From Ignelater luminosus (Eukaryota; Arthropoda; Insecta; Coleoptera; Elateridae): DNA of 64,000 nucleotides. The DNA lies in NCBI GenBank assembly GCA_011009095.1, contig VTPC01091318.1, positions 220,729 to 284,728 on the forward strand. Direction: 5' to 3'. Both the position numbers and the translations under genes were made by a program. The first letter of the stretch is position 1. Each line of letters begins with the position of its first letter. This document shows positions 12,360 to 23,122 of the stretch, piece by piece. The notes under the pieces were generated by a model. The model ran no database searches. It worked only from the letters and a program-made list of their open reading frames with translations, and had not been told where the DNA came from.

Positions 12360-12725
12360 ATGGCTCATTCCAACCTAAGATCGTATTTAACTGTATTAAG
12401 AAGGTTAGTCAAGGGCGAAGCCCGATCTTTACCAAAGGTGTTCCATTGAACGATACGGTCCGACCCATGATCGTATCTTTAGATCAATTGAAAAGATCAG
12501 TGGAGAGCAAAAACCGACCTTGATGCGTCGGAGGTGGCCCATTCAATGGCACATTTAGACCCATGATCGTATACGACGTATGCAGCTTTATTGAGAAGCT
12601 AAATAGAGGACAAAACTATGCTTTGAAGCTGCAGAGGTGGCTCATTGAATGACACATCACGAGCGATCCGATTCATGACTGTTAAGGAACTTAATGGAAG
12701 CCAAAATCCGATCGTTGCCATCCTC
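12360..12725 (+). repeat. degenerate tandem repeat, about four units of 80-105 bp
   Basis: Four successive units share TGG(C/T)(C/T)CATT near the start, then CCCATGATCGTAT, then TTGA(A/G)AAG, and near the end a block like CCGATCTT. Units begin near 12361, 12442, 12538 and 12640. They are strongly diverged, and GC is higher than in the flanks. No ORF runs through the array. Confidence 0.6.
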
Positions 12726-14407
12726 TAGTTAAGGTGCTGATCTGTTGGCTTGTATGTTTGCGATTACCACAAAGACTACTAGACTGATTTTCATCCCGTT
12801 TTCACTTGTCTGCAGGGTGTAAGCCCGGGAAGATTATAGGCCAAATGAGCTTTACTTCTAGCTCTACTCTAGTAACCTTATATGCCTTCAATCAGACGAC
12901 ACAGACGCTTTTAGTCAAGTAGGAACTAAAGTTCTTCGGTTACAGTAGCAAACCCGAATAGTTTCAGTCTTTTGTTTTTTGTTCAGTATGCTTCCAGATT
13001 TCTTTCTCAATAATTATTTGGAAATCTTTATTCGGGTTTGTTACAGAAGTAGCTTAGTCTAATCTCACGTCGAAAACAAGATTACATTATGGTTTTTTAT
13101 CATTTGGTTATATGAACAATACACGTTACTCTGATTTATAAATCAGTCGTTTTAATAACCAATTAATAACAAAGTTCATCAGGGATCAAATATAATAATT
13201 CTAATGAGTAATAGTCTTGGTCATAAATACAAACATAGGGTTTTGAGTTTCTTTTTATGTTTTGACAATACCATCATGGTTCAGGCTCCAAACTTGCCGT
13301 AAAAGTTCTCCAAGAAATTTGCAATTTTACTTTTTTACTTTTTTCTTTAATCGAAATCGAAAAGATTTTGCATTGAAAACAAAACCAGCAAGTAATAATT
13401 GTTGTGACAGAGATGAGATTATTCCTAGTCTTCGAATACAGTTTCTTTAATTACTCTGTAATGTTTGCTCATTAGTTTATGAGACATATCAATAACAGGT
13501 TAGAAATCTATAAGTAAAAGCAGGACATTTGAAAAGATTGCCATATCCAGACTATGTAACTTTTTGCTTTCATTTCATCTGCATTATGCGTTTTGTGAGT
13601 TATGTCTAATTTCTTTCTAGCTTTCACTAAGTTTAGTGCTTTGAAGTTTTTTTTCTTGCTATCTTATTTCGATTTACGTTTAAGCATGCTTTGACATCCA
13701 TGAATCTATAATTAATACAGAAAAATCTTACTAGTCATGAGAAAAATAAGACCCAAAAAGACAGAGATTGCAGAACTTGCAAGAAAAGACAAAGGAGGAT
13801 CGTATCTCTTCATCGATCTCATTTAAATTTTAGAGAGACTCTGGTTAACTTGATTTAAAATTATCTTTATAAAGGGAGATTGTGAAGTACTATGGACATA
13901 TGTCTGCAATTGTTTCAACTTCAACAATGACATTATTTGTGAAAATGTCGTATTCGGATAACAAAAATAATCTTGACATGCTTCTCTTTATGATGATAAT
14001 GTTTTATCAGTCATGGCTCTGCCTAGTAGCTCAGTAATTTAGCATCCAATGTAGTAACCAGGAAAGTGATTATCATCCCTGAATCAAACATTGGTGAAGG
14101 CAGTAAATGTAGAAAGAAAACTATGATACACAAATAAGTAATATAGCCAGTAATAACAGAGTCTCTGTAGAAATCGAATTCTCACAATCATTTTTTCGTT
14201 GCATGCAAAGAATTTTAAGTAATCTTAATTTTTAACTTGATAATTAACGCTTATTTCCTTAAGTTACTATCATTATTAGTTTTCAAGTAAAAGTACCTAT
14301 AGATTAGTTAACCTGGCAATGCTGCACACTACATTTTAAACGATTAAAATTGAGAATTTGTTAAGTTGGTATTTCGGAGTGTTTTGTGCTAGAGTAAAAA
14401 ATAATTG
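12726..14407. other. intergenic, no gene recognised
   Basis: AT-rich sequence between the tandem array and the P-like element. Around 12740-12850 there is text reminiscent of a widely dispersed insect repeat, but too little to classify. I saw no RNA gene or conserved ORF. Confidence 0.5.
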
Positions 14408-14435
14408 CAAATAATAACCAGAGAGAGCATAATGC
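14408..14435 (+). repeat. left terminal inverted repeat of P-like copy A
   Basis: Matches the reverse complement of 17881-17907 with one indel and one substitution. It contains CCAGAGAGAGCATAATGC. Confidence 0.8.
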
Positions 14436-14704
14436 AAATTTGGTGATGACAAAAGGGTAAATCGTAGGATAGGCAACTTGCGCCACACTATGATCAAAAC
14501 ATTGGTTGACCTATATGTCGTTTAAGTGATTTGGAATATTATTTGTATTATTCCTGCGTTAATATTTGATGATGTTTTAAGTGGACTAACTTGTTTAGTT
14601 TGTGTTGATGCATTTAGTGTAACTTTCGTATTGGTGATTAACGAATATCAACTAGAAATGTAGATATTAAACGTTTTCATTTCAATTACTGAATTTTGCT
14701 GAAA

Positions 14705-17560
14705 ATGGTTACTTGTTGTATTTATGGATGTACAAATCGTTCTAGCACGAAAAGTAACGCTCAAATAAATAAAAAGAATACCAGAAAAAACTCTTTCTCA
14801 TATGTAAGTAACGTTAATAATTGTATTCAAATATAACCTCAAAATTCTGTTTTTGTTTTTACTTATTTGTGGTTTTTGTTCATAGATTTCCAAAAGATTC
14901 CAATGAAAGCCTGATGTGGATAAAAGCCATCAGAAGAGAAAACTGGAAACCATCAAAGTTTAGCGTGATTTGTTCTGAGCATTTTTTACTCACCGATTAT
15001 CAGTTATATGCAAACCCTACAAGGCCGAAAGAAGGAGCTGTAGCTTCTGTATTTCCAACTTATCCTTCTCATCTTCATAAAGTAAGCATTACAACAGTTG
15101 TACATATTTGTTTCTCTATATGTTGTTAACTTTTTAGAAAGTTCAAGTCTGTAAACTGCCAGCTCAAAGATTTATACCAGCTAGGGATTGTGATAAAGGT
15201 GGCGTTGTAGAAATTACTGGAGAGAATGTTGAAAAATCAACAGACATTGAAGCAGGTAATCAAATTGCTATGCAAATGTTCTGATCCAAAAAAGAGAAAA
15301 CTTGTGATAAAGAGAAGCACATGTTTTTCTTCACCAAGAAAATGTTCAAGGAGCCTTTCATGGACAAAAACAAGATTGCATCGGCAAATAAGAACATTAA
15401 AATATAAAAATAGAACACTACAACAGCAAAAGTGGAAAAAACCAAAGCGTGTTGCGGCACTACATAATATTGTAGGAGAATTAAAAAGATTTTCAACACA
15501 AATCGATGGTGGTGTATTTGATATGCTGGCAAAGGGAACTTTAGATTTAGTGCACCAACAAATTGCAAAAAATAAAGAAACAAGTCTTCCACAAAAATAT
15601 AGTCGAGAACTGAGAACATTTGCACTACTATAGTCCTGTAGCACACCAGTATGTGCAATCATAGTTCAGTACCTGCCTGCCTCGTCCAAAAAGAATTTTG
15701 AAATGATATAAGTCTGTGGATCAGAGCAGTAAGCTTACAGCACAAAATATATTGTGCTTTGGTATTCAATGAAATGACTATCAGAAAAAAAATTAAATTT
15801 GATGGACAACAGAATCATGGGTTTGTGGACTTGGGAGCAGGAGTAGATAAGGCTCAGCAAATAGTTGACAAGGACACAGCTGTACGTCTTCATGCTTGTT
15901 AGCATTAACAGTCATTGGAAAACACCTGTAGGATATTTTTTGGCTACTGGACTACATGGAGAACAAAAGACTAACTTAATACTTACTTGCTTGAATGTTC
16001 TACATGAGACAGGTTCTCGCATATCTTTTAGTTTGATGGTTTATCAATAAATTTTTTATTAATGCAGAATCATGGATGTGATATTAATTCTACACTTGAA
16101 ATGAAAACATCTTTCAGGTAGGTATTAGTAATTTTAGTTATTAAAAATCCAATATCTGTATTTGTTTTAGCCATCCAATTACAAAGGAAAAACGTGTATG
16201 TCTGTCCTGATCCACCTCATATGTTGAAGTTGATAAGAAATGCAATTGCTGAAAAACAATTTATTTATGATGATGATAATCACAAATTTGAGTGGAGATT
16301 GTTTCAACAACTGCATATGTTGCAGGAAAATGAAGTCCTTCATTTAGCCAATAAAATGAGGGTGAACATATTAATTTTGAAAGGCGGAAAATGAAGGTTC
16401 CCCTTGCAAGTCAGTTGCTGCCTTGATCAATCGGTATATCTCTTAAAATATGCCAGGATGCACTAAAGCTTCACCAAATTCAAGATTGTGATGTCACAAT
16501 TAAGTTTGCTAATAAATTTAACAATCTGTTTGATATTATAAATAGTAAGAATTTGATACAGTTTGATTTTAAGAAGCCAATTTGTTCAGAAAATTATATA
16601 TCAGTTTTTCAAGAACTGGATGAAATTGAAAAGTATACATTTGGCCTTGAAATTTCTCAAAATTCCAAAGATAAAATCATATTTTTTAATAGAAGAACTG
16701 GTTTCTTGGGTCTTATGGTTTGCATTCAGTCATTAAAGGCAATATAATGTATTTGGTGACTTATAAATTATCTAAAGACCATATGGAGTTATTTATTTGT
16801 TCTGTACGAGCTCATGGTGGGTTCAACAACAACCTAACCACTATGCAATTTAAAGCTGCTTTCAAAAAATTACTTATACATATAGAAATTAGAAATTCTG
16901 GTACTGGAAATTGTATTCCCTTGGAATATGTTAGTATTTTACATTGTTCAAGCAGCCCATCTACCACAAGGGCTGAGGAAATAATTAATTCTAACTCTTT
17001 CAGTAAATTTGATGGTACAAAATGATTTATTTATTTATTTGTACATACCTAGTATTTAATATTCTATTTTTAGGTGAAAACCCAACAAATGTGACTAATT
17101 TGGAGGACGAAGATGATATATATTGCAACGATTCCAGAAGAATTGACTGAAATGTTATAAGGCAAATTGTAGCTTATATAAGTGGCTTTGTTGTACGAAA
17201 ACTATTTAAAGTTTTAAAATGCGAAGACTGCTTAGGTTTATTAATAAACTATGAAAATCATCCAGCACCATTAATAGCATCGAGGGATAAAGATGGCTTA
17301 ATAAATCCAGCAGATGATGTTATTGAAATCTGAATGAATGCCGAAGCAATGTTAAAATGGGCCCTGAAAGAAAGTGGAAAAAGTTTTTTTAATTTTATAT
17401 TTAACAGGTTGTGTTTTATAATGTAAACAAATCTGTATTTGTGGAATTGAAGCACGCATTAATCAGTCACCTGTCAAAAACCATATAATTCTATTAATCC
17501 GTGCTAAATTTATTTTAAAAGAAGAATACATTTTATTTCAAAGAAAATTGTTAATAACAT
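14705..17560 (+). pseudogene. P-type transposase with THAP domain, broken (copy A)
   Basis: The family makes a GTP-dependent transposase with an N-terminal THAP zinc finger. Here exon 1 (14705 to about 14811, TCCIYGCTNRS) ends at a GTAAGT donor. Exon 2 (about 14887-15081) has RFPKDSNE, ENWKPSKFSVICSEHF (the C-x2-H of THAP) and the AVASVFP end of the finger, with a GTAAGC donor. From about 15138 follow a linker, a Lys/Gln-rich segment and KYSRELRTFAL. Later come CPDPPHMLKLIRNAI (16200), LVTYKLSKDHMELF (about 16752), RAHGGFNNN and YISGFVVRKLFK (about 17177). Lesions include a stop after RTFALL (15631), a frameshift near 16030, a slip in the T run near 16682, an extra base near 16711 and an in-frame TGA near 17330. 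It cannot encode a working protein. Confidence 0.85.
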
Positions 17561-17880
17561 AACTTCAAACAGGAATTTATTTAATAAATTAGTTTTGTTT
17601 TCTGAACGGTGAATAATTATAGTATACTGCTGATGTTTTTATATTACAAACTGTAAATATATTAGATTTGCCTTTGTAATAATGAATTTTTATTTATCAA
17701 TATTCCAATTTTGGGTTAGTAATTTGTTGTAGGAAATATATAATTTTTTTGCTACTGAATTACAAAAATAAATAAATTTTGTATGAGATTGCCAATAGGC
17801 TAGATTAAAAAAAGTGGTCATAGTGTATTAGGGGTTGCATAAATACAGGCACTTTTCTCCTCGCGTCTGTTTTCAAACTA

Positions 17881-17907
17881 GCATTATGCTCTCTCTGGCT
17901 ATTATTG
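17881..17907 (-). repeat. right terminal inverted repeat of P-like copy A
   Basis: Inverted partner of 14408-14435. Confidence 0.8.
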
Positions 17908-18899
17908 CGACGTTTTGACGTTTACGTACATAACCTACAAAAATCGATTTCTGTCAAAAATGGATAAATATTTTGAGTAACTAGAAATAAACATTCTTAA
18001 AAGAAGTTGGAATTAATTAACTTAAAAGTTAGAATGGATCAATTCTTTGTGACACGAATTGGGAATTCTTTCGTAAAACGTTAAAACAAGAAATAATTAA
18101 CCTAACCTTCATTTGTAAAATGTGAGTACAAATTGTAAAGTTTACAAGTGATTTCAATCACTTTGGAGACTTTATCGGTAATATAATATTTTAATGAATG
18201 TGGATATTGCCAAGTGGTTTCAGATTTCATATTGCACAATAATTTGGTTAAACTTCTTTTAACAGTAACAGGCTGTTTAAAGATTATGTTTATCGATTAC
18301 GACTTTAAGGGTCCATCTGATAATTTGTATTTGTAATTAGTATTGGGTTTTTTATTTAGTATCTTACAAATTTATTTGTTTTTGTTAATATATATAAAAT
18401 GACCGATAAATAAAGCAGCCATGTCACATTATTGAACGTAAATTTCCAACAAAACTTATCGCAGTTGCTTTTAAAATGGTTATATGTTGATTTAATAAAG
18501 TCTACAGAGCTCTACAGAGAGGTTCCTTTTTTTAGAAACAAAATATTTATTAGCTTATAGCTACCAGCGATCGGCGCATGCCGGTTTCCACTCTGAAATT
18601 CTTCTTATTGTAGTATTAACGTTCACATCCCTTAAAATATTTCATCATTGTTTATGATAATGTTGTAGTCTTGGCCTGTTTAGTATGTAATATTTGTATG
18701 ACATCATTCTTGATATCTCACAAAGGATGCGCACTGATCTCTGGTTTATACTGATAATAAGAACTATAACTTATTGCTTAAAATCTGAAGACTAAGAAGA
18801 GCGAAGAATTGATAACTTGAGGACTATACCAGACTGTTAATCTTTAATGTGGATACCTATGCTGCTGCTGCAATCTATATTTGGCAAAGCTGTCTTCAG
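17908..18899. other. spacer between the P-like copies, left part
   Basis: AT-rich, no gene or RNA recognised. It starts the roughly 5.2-kb spacer separating copies A and B. Confidence 0.5.
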
Positions 18900-19044
18900 G
18901 GAAGAGGGATTAAGTCAAGAAATGAATGAAGATGAAGATACATACCCTGAGATACTGTCTGATATGTTGGGAGCACCTTTCATGGATGTTTTAAGAGAAC
19001 ATGGGGAGGCGTATATAAATAATATGCTGCCGCCAGAAGAGTAG
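18900..19044 (+). CDS. candidate 3'-terminal exon, unknown protein
   Basis: A CTGTCTTCAG acceptor is followed by one base and 47 codons ending in TAG. The peptide is acidic (NEDEDTYPEILSDM ... LREHGEAYI) and ends MLPPEE. An AATAAA lies about 36 bases after the stop (19081). The codon content looks protein-like and the acceptor, stop and poly(A) signal are in the right order, but I recognise no family and found no upstream exon. It could belong to an unrecognised transposon. It faces a similar minus-strand candidate at 19504-19701. Confidence 0.35.
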
Positions 19045-19345
19045 AAAACATGTAGAATTTTGCTTTGTAAATTTTGTGAAAATAAATATTGTTCTTGTTT
19101 TCAAAACAGTGCTTTATTAATTTTATATTTGTGTAAGTAATTGAAGACATTGCTACAAGAACCAAGTAAGTCCGGTCATCATGATTTTGAGTAACTTAAG
19201 AAAAACGTTTTCTTTGCTTAGAATTTATTTAGAAAATCGTTTTAAACAATTAAAATACTTATCAGGCTTGTAGAATGATATACACAATCGACTCTAAAAT
19301 TAAAATGTCGGAATATGCCAGATTTTGGCATTTTCAGTTTGAACT

Positions 19346-20035
19346 TACCTTGTTCTTGCACCAAAGTTGTCAAAAATAAAACATCCAATGCAAAAGAAGT
19401 AATTTATTTGAATTAGTTTTTTTGCTATATTAGAAAAGAAAACAAAGTAATGCGCTGCTAAAGAAATGAACTGAAAAACAATCTAAACACAATAACCAAA
19501 AGCTCAATCTTCAGATCCGCTGTTATCATCCATCATATCCGTTTCGCCTATATCATTCTGTGATTTATTTTTTAAGCTTCGATAGTAAGGCATGCAATCC
19601 TTACTAGCTAAAGTCATTACATTATCATATCTACGCTTCTGTGGTGCAAACTGACCATTGTGAGCCATGCTTCTGGAAGTGTAACAGGAAAGGACGCATG
19701 CCTGTGTCAAATATTAAACCTAGAAAACCAGTTGATTGACTACATTGAATTTCTACACATCCAGATTCATTGAGAAACAATTTCTGTTTGTTTTTGTCAG
19801 ATACCACATTCTTTACTATTCCGTTTCACCACATCTGTTTGGTGCAAGAACGAGATAAGGAAGGACTTGCACCAAACAGCAATGGTGTTAAGTCCACAAA
19901 TATATGTTGTACAGCTCAATGTGCATTCAAAATACACTGTTCTTGCACCAGTCGATCAGGCTTTTAGAATTTACCGTATTGGTATTACTAAGTCATTTGG
20001 AACCAAAAGTGGACTTACCTCGTTCTTGCAGCAAC
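19346..20035. repeat. cluster of TGGTGCAAGAAC-like motifs
   Basis: The word TGGTGCAAGAAC, or its complement or close variants, occurs five times: near 19352 (minus), 19841 (plus), 19866 (minus), 19938 (minus) and 20021 (minus, GCTGCAAGAACGAG). Two copies are followed on the minus strand by GTAAGT. The copies at 19835-19848 and 19866-19879 form a perfect 14-bp inverted repeat with a 17-nt loop. Confidence 0.6.
19504..19701 (-). CDS. candidate 3'-terminal exon, unknown protein
   Basis: On the minus strand an ATTTGACACAG acceptor precedes a phase-0 frame of 65 codons. It includes MAHNGQFAPQKRRYDNVM and ends in an acidic tail, MMDDNSGSED, then TGA. An AATAAA follows on the same strand about 100 bases beyond the stop (near 19404). 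I recognise no family. Arranged convergently with the candidate at 18900-19044, it may be the end of a small host gene or of a transposon ORF. Confidence 0.35.
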   Translation of the reverse strand, partial: ACVLSCYTSRSMAHNGQFAPQKRRYDNVMTLASKDCMPYYRSLKNKSQNDIGETDMMDDNSGSED

Positions 20036-21841
20036 GTCTTCAATTGTAGTATGAATAACAACACATTAGTTACATTTTATTCTAAATTAATCTCAATGTA
20101 AGTCACAGTAAAATTGCAAAAGTTGCAAGTTACTATAAGAAATCCCAACAACAAAAATTAAAAATTGTATTTACAAAATTAAAACTTTATTCTGCAGTTA
20201 TTAATACAACACAGATGTTTTGAAAAGACGGTAAAATATTCCAACAAAAAAAGTGTTTCTAGTAAGAAGGGGTTAGACTTCTTTTTGTGTTGGTATTTCA
20301 AGAGTTGACTGAAGGTCAATACAATTAATAAATAGTACCGTAAAATGAGGCATCCGAACAACTGCAATGAACTAGTCAAGAAAGTAATACTTTACTAGAA
20401 AAATGATATTTAATCGCTGCCAAATGGTTTTTGATTTTTGCATTGCAAATCTTTATCATACACTAATGGAAAAAATTAAAGGAACAAAAAAATTTCCTAA
20501 ATTTTTTAGTGATGCTGTATCTCAGTGAAAAATGCTCGTATCGAGATTTTAAAAAAAGCATTTTGAAGCTTCAAGATTCTAGTTTTCAGATCTTTTAGTC
20601 AAAAATTTTTAGGAGCTACAGTTATCATGCAATCCTAAGAAATAGTGCGCAAAAAAAATTTTTCTCAGTTAAACCATTGCATGGACTGGATAGCTTGTTT
20701 ATTCAGCAATAATTTCCTTTTTTTTTTAAACCTCGATATGACAATTTTTCACCAAGATATCAGACTTTTAATGGAAAAGGATCCTTTTGTCTTTAATCAT
20801 TGATATGTCAGCAACCAATGAGCATACAGAAAATTAAAGGGTAGTTTTGGAAACTGGAATAAATTTCCTACAATATACTGCCGCGATCTTCAGGAAAAAT
20901 TTTTTTTTCCATTCTTGACATGAATTTGAAGAAACAAGAAAAGAAGGGTAATTTATGGTTTTTTAGAAAATCAACGGCTGAATTACAAATATTCATGAAA
21001 TGACTAATGTTAAGCATGACTTTTATAGCTCAATATACCCACAAAAACCCTGTGAAGTTGCAATTCGATCTAGCGAACCGTTTCTTTGTTTCAAACAATC
21101 AAACTTTTGAAAAAAATTAAAGGATCACGTTTATTGCTCCTAAACACTTCATAATCATGATTAAAATGGGAAAAAGTTTTTTGAGCTTTTTTCACATTTT
21201 TACCGCAAACAACGTTTAAATTTAGAAAACATTTTTTTTCAAAAAAATTTCGAAACACTGAAAAACTGTCAGAAACCGCTTATCACATTTTCTAACATTA
21301 TTGGATTGTCAACATCTTAACAATTCTTGTACTGATGTCATATAATATGGGTAAAGATATAGATTTTCATGTAACAAAGCACGAGTTGTCTTAACAGAAA
21401 GCCAAGAAATCCATTTGCTGGTGTAATTGTCAGACAGAGGTTTTAGGAGCGAGCATTTTCCATTATTTCCTGAGCATTAACAACTTCTTCATTGCGTTTA
21501 CTGGCTGCCCCACTATCTGGTTTACATAAAAGACTACCAGTCTCACAAAACAAATTTATGCACCTATCCAATGTTTTTTTACATTACATGTAATCAATAA
21601 CAAAATTCAGAAATTTATTTTGGAACTCCTCCATTCACCTTAATTCCATTATGGGAACTTTCAATTAAAAATTAAGCCATAATTTAAGGAAATAATCAAT
21701 GTTTAGCTATTAAAACAGCAAATATGTAAAAACATTTAAAAACCAACAACAAATTTATTATTTTTAGCGGTGACATCTAATACTCATCGCCAGCAAAATG
21801 CATGTCATTAATTTAGTTCAATGTATAGGGCACTACGAAGT
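20036..21841. other. spacer between the P-like copies, no gene recognised
   Basis: AT-rich. A word close to GAAAAAATTAAAGGAACA occurs near 20468 and in similar form near 21107, suggesting decayed repeat sequence at 20.46-21.15 kb. No coding-like frame or RNA gene was seen. Confidence 0.45.
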
Positions 21842-21933
21842 ATGTGAGAATTGTAAAATGTTATCCTCTATTAACGAGACCAGAATAAGGTCGAAACAGA
21901 TCTGTCTAGAGGTACGTTATACAATTCTCACAT
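21842..21933. repeat. 92-bp imperfect inverted repeat
   Basis: The left arm 21842-21870 starts ATGTGAGAATTGTA. The right arm 21907-21933 is its near-complete complement (TACAATTCTCACAT), with few mismatches across about 27 bp. The loop of about 36 nt contains GAGACCAGAATAAGG. Confidence 0.7.
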
Positions 21934-22330
21934 TTAAAACATTTGTGGAGAATCCTTTTTATTTATTAATTTATATAATCTTATTAAATTTCCTTCAGGA
22001 TACTACAAAAGATTAAAATTCAACAAATATAATTCGTAGTGTGTATAGAATTTTTTAAATTAGATACAAGAATATTTATGCGATCAGGCAATCGTAAATT
22101 TAGCTTTTCAGTATGTTCTCAAGTCTGAAGATGGAAATAAAATATAAAAAATGCCAGATTCAATAATTAATTGTGGAGAAACCGGAGAAACTAAACAGCT
22201 TATATTTTATTTCCTTATTCTACTATAAAAGGATTATTTACTAGTTAAATGTTAACGTTACTTAAAATAATGCAAGCAATGATGATACATTTTTAAATAC
22301 TATTTTTAAAATAAATTATTATTTGGTATA

Positions 22331-22415
22331 TGAATCGAAAGATGCAAGAAGGGATATTATGTTATGTGGAAAACCTACATTTCCACATATTCCTTTTTGC
22401 ATCTTCCGATTTACA
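22331..22415 (+). repeat. 85-nt hairpin, microRNA-precursor-like in size
   Basis: The left arm has ATCGAAAGATGCAAGAAGG, and then TGTGGAAA. The right arm has TTTCCACA, then TCCTTTTTGCATCTTCCGAT. About 28 bp pair around a short loop (ACCTACA), with an asymmetric bulge of roughly 7 nt on the 5' side. I cannot tell a small-RNA gene from a short inverted-repeat element. Confidence 0.5.
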
Positions 22416-22659
22416 TTGCATTGCCTATTCTATTTGAGGCTTCCTATTTTTATTTATTAACTTATTTCTACACCCACAATGTTCTAAAGAACATCTAATT
22501 AAGAAGTATAATGAATTTCTGATCCTGGCTAACTCCTTTTTTTAATTTCCCATCGAAAGTTTTCCTTTCCATTTTATTTAAAATACAGCCCTGCAAAAAA
22601 TATTTAAATGTAATGCTGATACAATGTTATATGCCATGTGATTGAAAAAAAAAAGACTG

Positions 22660-22969
22660 AAGTCAAAGTTAGTCATAACATTATAAGTTATAATTGACAT
22701 CTGTTGATAGTTGTCACTTGTGAGGTTTATTGTGAACATAATATTCATCTTATTTGTTTATTTACTTGGAGATCATCTTGTTCTTGCTATACAAATAATA
22801 GTTCAGATACTTCCATTTCTGACATTAATGAACTCGAAGAGTTTGGAACGAATAGGCAAATGTGATAATAAATTAATAATGTAATATAACCTCACAACTT
22901 ACAACTGTCGATGGTCATTATTTTTTTAATGGCATTATCACTGTTACTAGCTGTGACCAACTTTGACTT
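22660..22969. mobile_element. MITE-like element, about 310 bp
   Basis: The ends are inverted repeats: AAGTCAAAGTTAGTCA at the left and TGACCAACTTTGACTT at the right. Internal pairing also exists (TTGTGAGGTT near 22720 against AACCTCACAA near 22890). No ORF. The target duplication is not clear, so the superfamily is unassigned. Confidence 0.6.
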
Positions 22970-23122
22970 TATTTTCTATCTCACAATATACTAATAATTC
23001 TTGCCTCTCATCTTCTTTTACAATCGATTTGCTTCACTTGTTTTGTCTTCTGAAAACTGACGCAGTTCCTCCTGATACCTTAGTTTAGTCACTGCAGTTT
23101 TTTGGAAATGCAAATGTTCTAC

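Larger units (their letters stand above)
14408..17907 (+). mobile_element. P-element-like (THAP) transposon, copy A
   Basis: A 3.5-kb element ends in near-perfect inverted repeats of about 27-28 bp (14408-14435 and 17881-17907, core CCAGAGAGAGCATAATGC). A subterminal pair may also exist (CACACTATGATC near 14482; CACTATGACC inverted near 17817). Between them lies a multi-exon P-type transposase pseudogene. I could not find the expected 8-bp target duplication, so either the exact ends differ slightly or the flanks have changed. A second, inverted copy lies at 23123-26182. Confidence 0.82.

Noticed and set aside
12735-12850. Sequence resembling a dispersed insect repeat (ACTACTAGACTGATTTTCATC)
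   Set aside because: The similarity is from general memory of such repeats and too short to name a family or set limits.
15237-15662. Long minus-strand frames opposite the P-like transposase (mirrored at 25023-25448)
   Set aside because: They are antisense shadows of the Lys-rich transposase segment, present in both copies only because the copies are duplicated.
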